DNA of 5,704 bases from Ruminiclostridium sp. (lineage in GTDB: Bacteria > Bacillota > Clostridia > DSM-8532). Shown here in pieces: positions 1 to 5,699 of the stretch. The notes under the pieces are model-generated. The model was given only the letters and a program-made list of their open reading frames with translations, made no database searches and was not told the origin of the DNA. A program made the translations under genes and the position numbers. Every line of letters begins with the position of its first letter. Position 1 is the stretch's first letter. The stretch covers positions 8,995 to 14,698 of the forward strand of contig DOHN01000015.1 of NCBI GenBank assembly GCA_003535195.1, written 5' to 3'.

Positions 1-557
1 AGGTGGTTGGTGGGCTCGTCCAGAAGAATAATGTCCGGATGCCCAAAGAGTGCCTGGGCCAGAAGCACTTTTACCTTTTCATTGCCGCCGAGCGCGGCCA
101 TCTGCGCATAGAGAATATCATTCTCCAGACCCAGCCCCTGTATCAGCCTCGAAGCCTCCGTTTCGGCCTCCCATCCGTTGAGCTCGGCAAACTCGGCCTC
201 CAGCTCTGAGGCCCGGATGCCGTCTTCATCGGTAAAATCAGCCTTCGTATAAAGGGCATCCTTCTCTTTTGAAATCTCATATAGCCGCATATTGCCCATC
301 ATGATGGTATCCATGACGGTATATTCGTCAAAGGCAAAATGGTCCTGTTTCAATACGGACATGCGTATATTATCCGGGATGGACACCTCTCCCGTTGTTG
401 GTTCTATTTCTCCCGACAATATTTTCAGAAAAGTGGATTTTCCGGCGCCATTGGCCCCTATGATTCCATAACAGTTGCCTGGTGTGAACTTTACATTGAC
501 ATTTGAAAATAAAGCTGTTCCGGTAAAATTTAAGCTAAGATTTGTGACTGTAATCAA
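1..557 (-). CDS. ABC-F family ATPase, YbiT/YkpA type (N-terminal part, cut by window edge)
   Basis: This is the first ABC domain of a duplicated, membrane-less ABC-F ATPase. ABC-F proteins bind the ribosome E-site region and act in translation rather than transport. About 185 residues are visible of an expected ~540, and the rest lies left of base 1. Visible motifs are Walker A GANGAGKST (residues 34-42), a Q-loop in LKQDHFAF, a signature loop ALGGNEK (155-161) in place of canonical LSGG, and Walker B IILLDEPTNH with catalytic Glu181. The MGN/LYE stretch, the inserted acidic DEDG segment and the ELNGWEAE segment match my memory of the YbiT/YkpA subgroup rather than EttA or the antibiotic-resistance types. 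The chosen start is TTG at 557, four bases after GGAGG. An in-frame ATG at 575 would put that GGAGG inside the coding region and has no ribosome site of its own. The gene is divergent from the lipoprotein gene. The family call is secure, while the exact cellular role is not known from sequence. Confidence 0.93.
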   Translation of the reverse strand, partial: MITVTNLSLNFTGTALFSNVNVKFTPGNCYGIIGANGAGKSTFLKILSGEIEPTTGEVSIPDNIRMSVLKQDHFAFDEYTVMDTIMMGNMRLYEISKEKDALYTKADFTDEDGIRASELEAEFAELNGWEAETEASRLIQGLGLENDILYAQMAALGGNEKVKVLLAQALFGHPDIILLDEPTNH

Positions 558-604
558 ATTTCCTCCAAAAGCCATGCGTAATCCGCGTAATTCAAAACCA
601 CTCA

Positions 605-613
605 ATTATAACA
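605..613 (-). promoter_or_regulatory. Extended -10 promoter for the ABC-F gene
   Basis: Read on the minus strand this is TGT followed by a perfect TATAAT (610 to 605), an extended -10 element. No good -35 is present at 17 bp (ATCTTT), which is common for extended -10 promoters. Transcription would start near 598, giving a leader of about 40 nt before the TTG start. Confidence 0.55.
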
Positions 614-684
614 CAGGAGGTTCTGAAAAAGATACTGCAAGGTTTTATAAAACTTCGATTTGAAAAATATTTTTCATTGCGCCC

Positions 685-811
685 TAAGTAGGTGCCCGGC
701 AGAGCGAGTTAAAGTGCGCCGCTCAAGCAAAACCGTCCGGGTTTCGATTTGCGCCGCTCCGTTAATCCTGCTCCGCTTCTGCACTTTAACATCTCTCCGG
801 CACTAAATTAC
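685..811. repeat. Imperfect inverted-repeat element (possible MITE-like repeat or structured RNA)
   Basis: Two arms, 685-717 and 781-811, are inverted copies of each other. The innermost 10 bp are perfect (GTTAAAGTGC at 708-717 against GCACTTTAAC at 781-790). A small internal loop, an AGAG/CTCT stem and a GTGCC(C)GG stem with one bulged C follow outward. The ~63-base interior is clearly more GC-rich than the flanks and holds two direct copies of GCGCCGCTC (716-724 and 751-759). It also has a smaller hairpin in which AAACC (730-734) pairs with GGTTT (740-744). No open frame of note crosses it. The structure and base composition differ sharply from the A/T-rich spacer on both sides, suggesting an inserted dispersed repeat. 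A structured transcript is the alternative. The repeat nature is inferred, because only one copy is present here. Confidence 0.55.
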
Positions 812-953
812 GAATGGAAGGTTTCATGGAATTCCGCAAAGAGACGGCCAAATGTCAATATTTTTTGCTAAATTCAAAGCCATGAGTAACATTCATCATT
901 CTGGAAATAATGTTATTAAACTAATTTTTCTACATTATTGAAGGAGGATTTTT

Positions 954-1586
954 ATGAAACAGAGAGCCAAAGCGAAAATTGTATTATTAATCTTAATATT
1001 TACAGTTGCTTTGTTAGTTGGATGCCGCAAAACCAACCCAACGCCATCCCCGTCTACAACCCCTCCCCTTACTTCCCCTACAACTACCTCTACTCCTATG
1101 CCGACTATCACGGCAACTGCCAGCCCCCAGACATCACCCGACATGAATACCACCGCTTCCATCGTCAATACTGCCGCTGCTTTTGAGAAAGCGATCGGGA
1201 AAGATGGGACATGGATCATCTGTCTCCTGAACGATTTGAAGATCAATAAGGATATTGTGATGCAGGGAGAATTCACCAACGGGAAAAAGGATACGGCGGG
1301 AAAGGATATTATTCAGCGCAAGATAGCCCTTTACACCCAGGATCAGGACCGTAATGTAACAAACAGGTTTACCCTGACGGCTCCAAAGCTGACCATCGAA
1401 AGCCCCAATGCAAGTATCCAGAATGGAACATTTAAAGGCGATCTCTACGTCACTGCAAAGAATTTTGAACTGGTCGGCGCAACCGTTGACGGAAATGTGT
1501 ATTTTACAAACAATGACGCCAAATCCACTTTCAAGATGGACACCACAAGCAAGGTAACCGGCAAGCAGGAGCTTAAGTCGAAATAG
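954..1586 (+). CDS. Small secreted lipoprotein with Thr/Pro-rich linker, function unknown
   Basis: The 210-residue product starts with a lipoprotein signal peptide: basic n-region MKQRAKAK, hydrophobic core 9-22, and lipobox LVGC with the acylated Cys at 24. Processing by Lgt and LspA would anchor it on the outer face of the membrane. Residues ~27-64 form a low-complexity Thr/Pro/Ser spacer typical of surface tethers. The remaining ~145 residues are a compact domain rich in short beta strands (for example FKGDLYVTAKNFELVGATVD, then GNVYF). The alternating pattern suggests a short right-handed beta-helix or bactofilin-like fold, but I see no diagnostic motif. The start is clear: AAGGAGG at 941-947 lies six bases before ATG. 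Opposite-strand and alternative-frame readings through the C/T-rich linker are shadows. It is monocistronic, divergent from the ABC-F gene and followed by a strong terminator. I do not recognise the C-terminal family, so no function is assigned. Confidence 0.88.
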   Translation: MKQRAKAKIVLLILIFTVALLVGCRKTNPTPSPSTTPPLTSPTTTSTPMPTITATASPQTSPDMNTTASIVNTAAAFEKAIGKDGTWIICLLNDLKINKDIVMQGEFTNGKKDTAGKDIIQRKIALYTQDQDRNVTNRFTLTAPKLTIESPNASIQNGTFKGDLYVTAKNFELVGATVDGNVYFTNNDAKSTFKMDTTSKVTGKQELKSK

Positions 1587-1606
1587 CCAAAAATTTTAAA
1601 AGTATT

Positions 1607-1645
1607 AAAAAATCAGTTAGCCATAGAGAGCTAACTGATTTTTTT
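1607..1645. terminator. Bidirectional rho-independent terminator between convergent genes
   Basis: A perfect 14-bp stem pairs 1607-1620 (ending ATCAGTTAG) with 1631-1644 (starting CTAACTGAT) around a 10-base loop. Each arm is bounded by a run of A on the left and T on the right, so it reads as hairpin plus U-tract on both strands. It lies 20 bases after the lipoprotein stop and about 40 bases after the CBS-protein stop on the other strand, as expected for a shared terminator. Confidence 0.9.
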
Positions 1646-1685
1646 AACGGAAGCTGTTTTTTGACTGAATATAATCAGCGTTATT

Positions 1686-2114
1686 TTATTTCATTGGAAT
1701 AGAAGGCCTGGATATTTCAGAAAGCGCCTCCGATGCCTCAAAATCAAACCTTGTATCGGTGGCCACATCCCCCAGCGCAACCATTCCGACAATCATATTT
1801 TTCTCAACCACAGGAATCCTGCGTATTTTATTGTCTGCCATCATTTTGGTCACATCATTCATATCCATCTCGGGTGTGGCCGTTGTAACCTGACCTGTCA
1901 TGACATCCCGTACGGGTGTACTCTGCGGATTGTTGCCATGGGCTATATTGCGGACAATAATATCCCTGTCTGTAACGATTCCTACAATTCCCGACTGGTC
2001 ACATACCGGAATAGACCCCACATTATGCTTCTGCATGAGCTGTGCGGCCTCAGCGACGGTGGAATCAGGGTTAATATAAGCGACATCCTTTGTCATGATA
2101 TCTTTTACTTTCAT
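1686..2114 (-). CDS. Tandem CBS-domain protein
   Basis: A 142-residue stand-alone CBS pair (Bateman module). CBS 1 covers about residues 7-60, with the typical opening IMTKDVAYINPDSTVAEAA and the nucleotide-contacting strand-helix GIVGIVTDRDI. CBS 2 covers about 70-122, with VMTGQVTTATPEM, RRIPVVE and IVGMVALGDVA. Such pairs usually bind adenine nucleotides (AMP, ATP, SAM) and switch partners or sense energy state. Here there is no attached enzyme or transporter domain, so the partner is unknown. The short C-terminal tail after residue 125 is acidic and then Pro-containing. The start ATG is preceded by AGGAGAGG at good spacing. No signal peptide or membrane segment is seen, so it should be cytosolic. 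It lies 95 nt downstream of the LysM gene on the same strand and ends facing the bidirectional terminator. It is often annotated as an IMPDH-like CBS protein, but no IMPDH catalytic domain exists here. Confidence 0.93.
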   Translation of the reverse strand: MKVKDIMTKDVAYINPDSTVAEAAQLMQKHNVGSIPVCDQSGIVGIVTDRDIIVRNIAHGNNPQSTPVRDVMTGQVTTATPEMDMNDVTKMMADNKIRRIPVVEKNMIVGMVALGDVATDTRFDFEASEALSEISRPSIPMK

Positions 2115-2209
2115 TTAAAGCCTCTCCTGTTCATCAATATTTTAGTATTAGTTTTAGTAGATGCCCTGAAAGTAAACAGGAAAATTATCCCATAAATTAA
2201 AAGCCACTG

Positions 2210-2965
2210 TCATCTGAATCTATCGGTAAATTGTCTTACTATACCTTCTGCCAGAACATCGGCCATCATCATGGCCTGCCTTTCCATTTCATCATAAAGG
2301 TTAATTTCTGCCAGGTAGTTTCCATTGAGCATTTCAACGGCTTCAGTCTTTACCAGCCTCAGATGATCAAAGAGCATCCTTTCCCATTGCTGCTTTGACC
2401 AATATGGATTAATACTGCCTAACAAAGCGGCTATATCCCGCGCATTATTATACCAACGTCTTTCAATATCCGATGCAGCACTTGTATTGCCTGCTTTTGC
2501 TGCTTTGATAAGATCCGCAGCCAATACAAGATGCTCCGTCAATAACTCAGAAAATTTGGAAGCGCTGCTCGGGCCATAAAAAGGAACCAGCGCCGCTTCA
2601 AAGTCCTTGGGATTTCGAAGAAGACGATTTGTAGTAGGCTCTACATCCGGTAAATTAAAAACCATGCTTGTAATGGTAAGCCTGGTCCATGTAATATGCT
2701 GTTCCCACAGCATTCGCATAAGGTTTCTCAAATTTAATTCTGCCTGTGTAATGCAACTGGAGGAAGGATTGCTATAGGAATTGTTTCTGTATCCGGGATA
2801 GATGATAAGTTCCTGTCCTATATAAAGCTGGTTTATATTAATTCCCGGATTTGCGTCGGCAATGGCCTGTACAGTTGTTCCATAGCGCTGGGCCAGCAAA
2901 TAAAGGGTATCGCCCCGCTCAACGATATGAAGAGCGATGGCGCAAGAATCAGGGCGCATATCCAT
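2210..2965 (-). CDS. LysM protein with three C-terminal helical repeats
   Basis: The product is about 251 residues. An N-terminal LysM domain (about 12-57: IVERGDTLYLLAQRYGTTV through IGQELIIYP) should bind N-acetylglucosamine-containing glycans such as peptidoglycan. A short Ser/Asn-rich linker (58-70) follows, then ~170 helical residues. I see three repeats of ~55 residues, each with an acid-or-Gln/His pair and an Asn 14-15 residues later: H90/N104, H145/N160 and H201/N216. I recall similar LysM proteins in Bacilli and Clostridia, sometimes mislabelled acetylglutamate kinase; nothing here supports kinase activity. There is no signal peptide or membrane segment, as in LysM proteins that act on the developing spore, but that role is only a possibility. 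Starts at GTG 2968, ATG 2965 and ATG 2959 share one weak AGGTG ribosome site; 2965 is a compromise. It lies 70 nt after nspC with no visible terminator between. Confidence 0.88.
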   Translation of the reverse strand: MDMRPDSCAIALHIVERGDTLYLLAQRYGTTVQAIADANPGININQLYIGQELIIYPGYRNNSYSNPSSSCITQAELNLRNLMRMLWEQHITWTRLTITSMVFNLPDVEPTTNRLLRNPKDFEAALVPFYGPSSASKFSELLTEHLVLAADLIKAAKAGNTSAASDIERRWYNNARDIAALLGSINPYWSKQQWERMLFDHLRLVKTEAVEMLNGNYLAEINLYDEMERQAMMMADVLAEGIVRQFTDRFR

Positions 2966-3035
2966 CACACCTAAAATATGTCCTATAATAAGCTATGAAG
3001 ATACCGCCCCGAAAGTTCTGCCGAAAAGGAAAAAA

Positions 3036-4175
3036 TCAGGACAAACGGGACTCGTAATCATGGTATCCAAACTTTTTGATGACTTTCAGCCCGTCTTTTT
3101 CGTTGTATACGGCAATGGAAGGAAGATTGACACCGTTAAAGGTATTGTTCTTCACCATGGTATAATGGGCCATGTCGCAGAATACAAGCCTATCCCCGGC
3201 CTTTAAAGGGCAATCGAAGGAATAGTCTCCGATGACATCCCCCGCAAGACAGGTCAATCCGCCAAGCCTGTATGTATATGGTTTTTCATGGGGCTTGCCC
3301 GCTCCTATGATATTGGGTCTGTAAGGCATTTCCAGCACATCGGGCATATGGCATGCCGCGGAAGTATCTAAAATAGCAATGTCCATGCCATTATTTACAA
3401 TATCTAAAACCCTGGCTGCCAGGTATCCCGTATTTAACGCGACGGCTTCCCCGGGCTCCAGATAAACGTCGACTCCATACTTCTCCTTAAAGAACAGGAT
3501 GGACCGGATAAGGGTCTCAATATCGTAATCCGGGCGGGTAATATGATGGCCTCCGCCCATATTGATCCATTTCATTTGCTTGATATAGGGGCCGAATTTT
3601 TCATCCACCACTTTTATGGTCCGCTCCAGGGTATCGGAGTTCTGCTCGCACATGGTGTGGAAATGTATACCTTCAAAGCCTTCCAGCTCATGGGGCTTGA
3701 AATTGGACAACGTAACGCCCAGCCGGGAATTCTGATAGCAGGGGTCATAAATCGGCGTCTCAATTTCCGAATATTCCGGATTGACCCTGATGCCGCATTC
3801 AATCTTTCTGCCACTAAAGTTTTTTACCCTGTCTTTAAAAAGGTCCCATTGGTGAAAGGAGTTAAAAACAATATGGTCGCAATAGCGGAGAATTTCATCA
3901 AACTCCTCTTCAATATAGGCAGGAGCGTAGATATGAACTTCCTTGCCCATCTTTTCTCTGCCCAGCCTGGCCTCAAAAAGAGAGCTCGCAGTGACGCCTT
4001 TCAGATATTTCCCCACCAAAGGAAATGCCGAAAACATGGAAAACCCTTTTAATGCAAGAAGAATACTGCATCCTGTACGTTTTTGTACAGAATGCAGTAT
4101 CTGAAGATTTTTTTCCAGAAGTCTTTCGTCCACAATATAACATGGAGTCGGACACGCATTAAAGTCAATGTTCAT
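3036..4175 (-). CDS. nspC: Carboxynorspermidine/carboxyspermidine decarboxylase
   Basis: A 379-residue, PLP-dependent, alanine-racemase-fold (fold III) decarboxylase that removes CO2 from carboxyspermidine or carboxynorspermidine to give spermidine or norspermidine in the cytosol. Visible landmarks are the Schiff-base Lys43 in LLALKGFSMFS, the conserved GIHFHTMCE (169-177), the glycine-rich phosphate loop MGGGHH (206-211), EPGEA (240-244), the family block DTSAACHMPDVLEMPYRPN (270-288), and GGLTCLAGDVIGDYSF (305-320) with Cys309, which should reach the active site across the dimer. The length is normal for NspC and no key residue is missing. The start is ATG 4175 rather than a longer frame reaching 4232. 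GAGG (4187-4184) lies eight bases upstream, and the protein then opens as family members do, near the PTPCYIVDE block. The stop codon of the upstream synthase is inside this ribosome site, implying coupled translation. Substrate length (spermidine versus norspermidine) cannot be read from sequence. Confidence 0.96.
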   Translation of the reverse strand: MNIDFNACPTPCYIVDERLLEKNLQILHSVQKRTGCSILLALKGFSMFSAFPLVGKYLKGVTASSLFEARLGREKMGKEVHIYAPAYIEEEFDEILRYCDHIVFNSFHQWDLFKDRVKNFSGRKIECGIRVNPEYSEIETPIYDPCYQNSRLGVTLSNFKPHELEGFEGIHFHTMCEQNSDTLERTIKVVDEKFGPYIKQMKWINMGGGHHITRPDYDIETLIRSILFFKEKYGVDVYLEPGEAVALNTGYLAARVLDIVNNGMDIAILDTSAACHMPDVLEMPYRPNIIGAGKPHEKPYTYRLGGLTCLAGDVIGDYSFDCPLKAGDRLVFCDMAHYTMVKNNTFNGVNLPSIAVYNEKDGLKVIKKFGYHDYESRLS

Positions 4176-4185
4176 CCAATATACC

Positions 4186-5385
4186 TCAATCCAAAAGGGT
4201 CGGCAAAAACTCCTCATGCCAGGGCAGGCCATTCTTATTCAACGCATCCATGAAGGGATCGGGATCAAACTCCTCTATATTATGAACACCGGGCATTTTC
4301 CAGGTTCCCTTCAGGAGCATCATGGCTCCGATCATGGCGGGAACGCCCGTAGTATAGGCGATGGCCTGTGATCCGACTTCGCGATAGCATTCCTGGTGAT
4401 CGCAGACATTATATACATAATATGTTCTGGACTTTCCATCCTTAAGGCCCTGCATAATACAACCGATATTGGTCTTGCCCTTGGTCCTGGGGCCTAAAGA
4501 AGCGGGATCTGGAAGAACGGCCTTCAGGAACTTCAGCGGCTCTATCATCTTTCCTTCAAACTCAATGGGTTCTATGGAGGTCATACCTACATTCTGAAGC
4601 ACACGCAAATGATTCAGATAATTATCCGAGAAAGTCATCCAGAACCTTATCTTTTGAACCCCCTTAATATTGGCGGCCAGAGATTCCAATTCTTCATGAT
4701 ACAAAAGATAAATATTCTTGGGGCCCACCTGATCAAAATTATAAGTCCTTTTAATTTCAAGAGGTTTGGTCCCAATCCATTTTCCGTTTTCATAATATCT
4801 GCCGTTGGCTGATATCTCGCGAATATTGATTTCCGGGTTGAAATTAGTGGCAAAAGGATAGCCATGGTCGCCGCCATTGGCATCCAGAATATCAATGGTA
4901 TGGATTTCGTCAAAATAGTGCTTCTGGGCATAGGCGCAGAATACGCCTGTTACGCCGGGATCAAAGCCGCTGCCCAAAAGAGCGGTAACACCGGCCTTTT
5001 CAAATTTTTCCCTATAAGCCCACTGCCATTTATATTCAAACTTCGGTATTTCAGGCGGCTCATAGTTGGCCGTGTCCATATAGTTGACACCGGTTGCAAG
5101 GCAAGCCTCCATAATGGTCAGGTCCTGGTATGGAAGAGCCAGATTTAAAACCACATCCGGTTTAAATTTTTCTATGAGGGCGATGACCTGATCTGTATCA
5201 TCCGCATCAAGCTGGGCGGTCTGAATTTTTGTGCGGCCGCCGTCCAATTTTTCTTTTAACGCATTGCATTTTTCTATTGTCCTGCTGGCGATGCAAATTT
5301 CCTCAAAAACATCGGGATTCTGGCAGCACTTGTGCACCGCAACGCTGGCAACCCCGCCTGCCCCGATAATCAAAGCTTTTCCCAT
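4186..5385 (-). CDS. Carboxynorspermidine/carboxyspermidine synthase (LYS9-like dehydrogenase)
   Basis: A 399-residue NAD(P)H-dependent saccharopine-dehydrogenase-family enzyme. It condenses aspartate beta-semialdehyde with putrescine (or 1,3-diaminopropane) and reduces the imine to carboxyspermidine (or carboxynorspermidine), the substrate of the adjacent NspC. The N-terminal Rossmann fold shows IIGAGGVASVAV (6-17) and the second-strand end IASRT (32-36), which favours NADP. The block DVVLNLALPYQD (77-88), then NYMDTANYE (101-109) and GSGFDPGVTG (138-147), are family marks. The substrate domain contains the DANGGDHGYPFATNFNPE stretch. It differs from true saccharopine dehydrogenase mainly by context: it sits directly before nspC, 10 nt apart. 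Start ATG 5385 is chosen because AAGGGG (5400-5395) lies nine bases upstream; an in-frame TTG at 5394 would abut that site. It is the first gene after a strong promoter at 5428-5456. Confidence 0.95.
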   Translation of the reverse strand: MGKALIIGAGGVASVAVHKCCQNPDVFEEICIASRTIEKCNALKEKLDGGRTKIQTAQLDADDTDQVIALIEKFKPDVVLNLALPYQDLTIMEACLATGVNYMDTANYEPPEIPKFEYKWQWAYREKFEKAGVTALLGSGFDPGVTGVFCAYAQKHYFDEIHTIDILDANGGDHGYPFATNFNPEINIREISANGRYYENGKWIGTKPLEIKRTYNFDQVGPKNIYLLYHEELESLAANIKGVQKIRFWMTFSDNYLNHLRVLQNVGMTSIEPIEFEGKMIEPLKFLKAVLPDPASLGPRTKGKTNIGCIMQGLKDGKSRTYYVYNVCDHQECYREVGSQAIAYTTGVPAMIGAMMLLKGTWKMPGVHNIEEFDPDPFMDALNKNGLPWHEEFLPTLLD

Positions 5386-5427
5386 GATAAACAACCCCTT
5401 AAATTTAGTGTGTTTATTACCAGGATG

Positions 5428-5456
5428 ATTATACAGAAAACCCTATAAATAATCAA
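5428..5456 (-). promoter_or_regulatory. Sigma-A promoter of the polyamine operon
   Basis: On the minus strand, TTGATT (5456-5451) and a perfect TATAAT (5433-5428) are separated by exactly 17 bp. Transcription should begin near 5421, leaving a leader of about 36 nt before the synthase ATG. That is too short for a riboswitch, so any control is likely at initiation. Confidence 0.85.
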
Positions 5457-5461
5457 ATAGA

Positions 5462-5478
5462 TTTCGAAAGCACCGGTG
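5462..5478. promoter_or_regulatory. Two abutting palindromes upstream of the polyamine promoter
   Basis: TTTCGAAA (5462-5469) and CACCGGTG (5471-5478) are both perfect 8-bp palindromes separated by one base. They sit just upstream of the -35 box, where an activator or repressor could bind. Eight-base palindromes occur by chance, and no known regulator consensus is recognised, so this is tentative. Confidence 0.25.
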
Positions 5479-5567
5479 ATCCCATGGCTTCATAAAATAG
5501 AAGGATTGAAGGACCTGTTTCCGCCATAGCTGCGCATTTAACCGCGGGGAAGAATTCTTTATTACTG

Positions 5568-5579
5568 GCAAACGTTTGC
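5568..5579. promoter_or_regulatory. Perfect 12-bp palindrome, LacI/CcpA-type operator candidate
   Basis: GCAAACGTTTGC is a perfect palindrome centred on CG, the hallmark of LacI/GalR-family operators. On the minus strand, the surrounding TTGCAAACGTTTGCC fits the catabolite-response-element consensus WTGNAANCGNWNNCW at all but the last position. A perfect TATAAT lies four bases to its right (5583-5588), so a bound repressor would cover that -10. However, the matching -35 is poor. The regulated gene is most likely the rightward gene beyond the window, since the polyamine promoter is over 100 bp to the left. Confidence 0.5.
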
Positions 5580-5670
5580 AAATATAATAAAAAGCTAAAG
5601 CTTAAGATTCTGGTATTTAGATAATTTGCACATATTTAGTGCTTAGTTTTAAATATATTTGTTGATTGTA

Positions 5671-5699
5671 TTGACACAAACCCTATTAAAATATATGAT
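5671..5699 (+). promoter_or_regulatory. Near-consensus sigma-A promoter for a gene beyond the right edge
   Basis: A perfect TTGACA (5671-5676) is followed after 17 bp by TATGAT (5694-5699), five of six matches to the -10 consensus. Transcription would start at about 5706, just outside the window, and run rightward, divergent from the polyamine operon. It is one of the two strongest promoter matches in the window. Confidence 0.8.

Larger units (their letters stand above)
576..953. other. Gene-free divergent spacer between ABC-F and lipoprotein genes
   Basis: These 378 bases contain no supported gene. From left to right they hold the extended -10 promoter of the ABC-F gene, a perfect 14-bp A/T palindrome (662-675), the inverted-repeat element at 685-811, and an A/T-rich stretch that must carry the lipoprotein promoter. 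For the latter only a weak match is seen: TTCTGG at about 899, then a 17-bp gap and TAATTT. The lipoprotein ribosome site AAGGAGG is at 941-947. Confidence 0.7.

Noticed and set aside
475..663. 62-codon plus-strand frame over the ABC-F start and promoter
   Set aside because: It is antisense to a confident ABC-F coding region and has no supporting motif.
662..675. Perfect palindrome GAAAAATATTTTTC
   Set aside because: It is purely A/T-rich apart from the end bases, so chance is likely. It lacks a GC stem for a terminator and fits no regulator I know.
938..1186. 82-codon plus-strand frame overlapping the lipoprotein start
   Set aside because: It starts within the lipoprotein ribosome site region, has no ribosome site of its own, and reads the linker out of frame.
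935..1279. 114-codon open frame on the minus strand opposite the lipoprotein gene
   Set aside because: It is the antisense of the Thr/Pro-rich linker, where low complexity keeps other frames open. The plus-strand lipoprotein has a strong ribosome site, a signal peptide and a terminator.
3543..4052. 169-codon plus-strand open frame inside nspC
   Set aside because: It is the antisense shadow of a gene with a full set of NspC motifs; there is no ribosome site and no recognisable protein.
4176..4232. 19-residue N-terminal extension of nspC
   Set aside because: It would overlap the end of the synthase gene and lacks a ribosome site, whereas ATG 4175 has GAGG at proper spacing and the family-typical N-terminus.
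5386..5421. Possible riboswitch in the polyamine operon leader
   Set aside because: The predicted leader is about 36 nt, with no hairpin or terminator alternative, which is too short for known riboswitch folds.
5453..5527. 24-codon ATG-started frame on the minus strand
   Set aside because: No ribosome-binding site and overlap with the operon -35 box; it is reported only as a possible relic, not as a gene.
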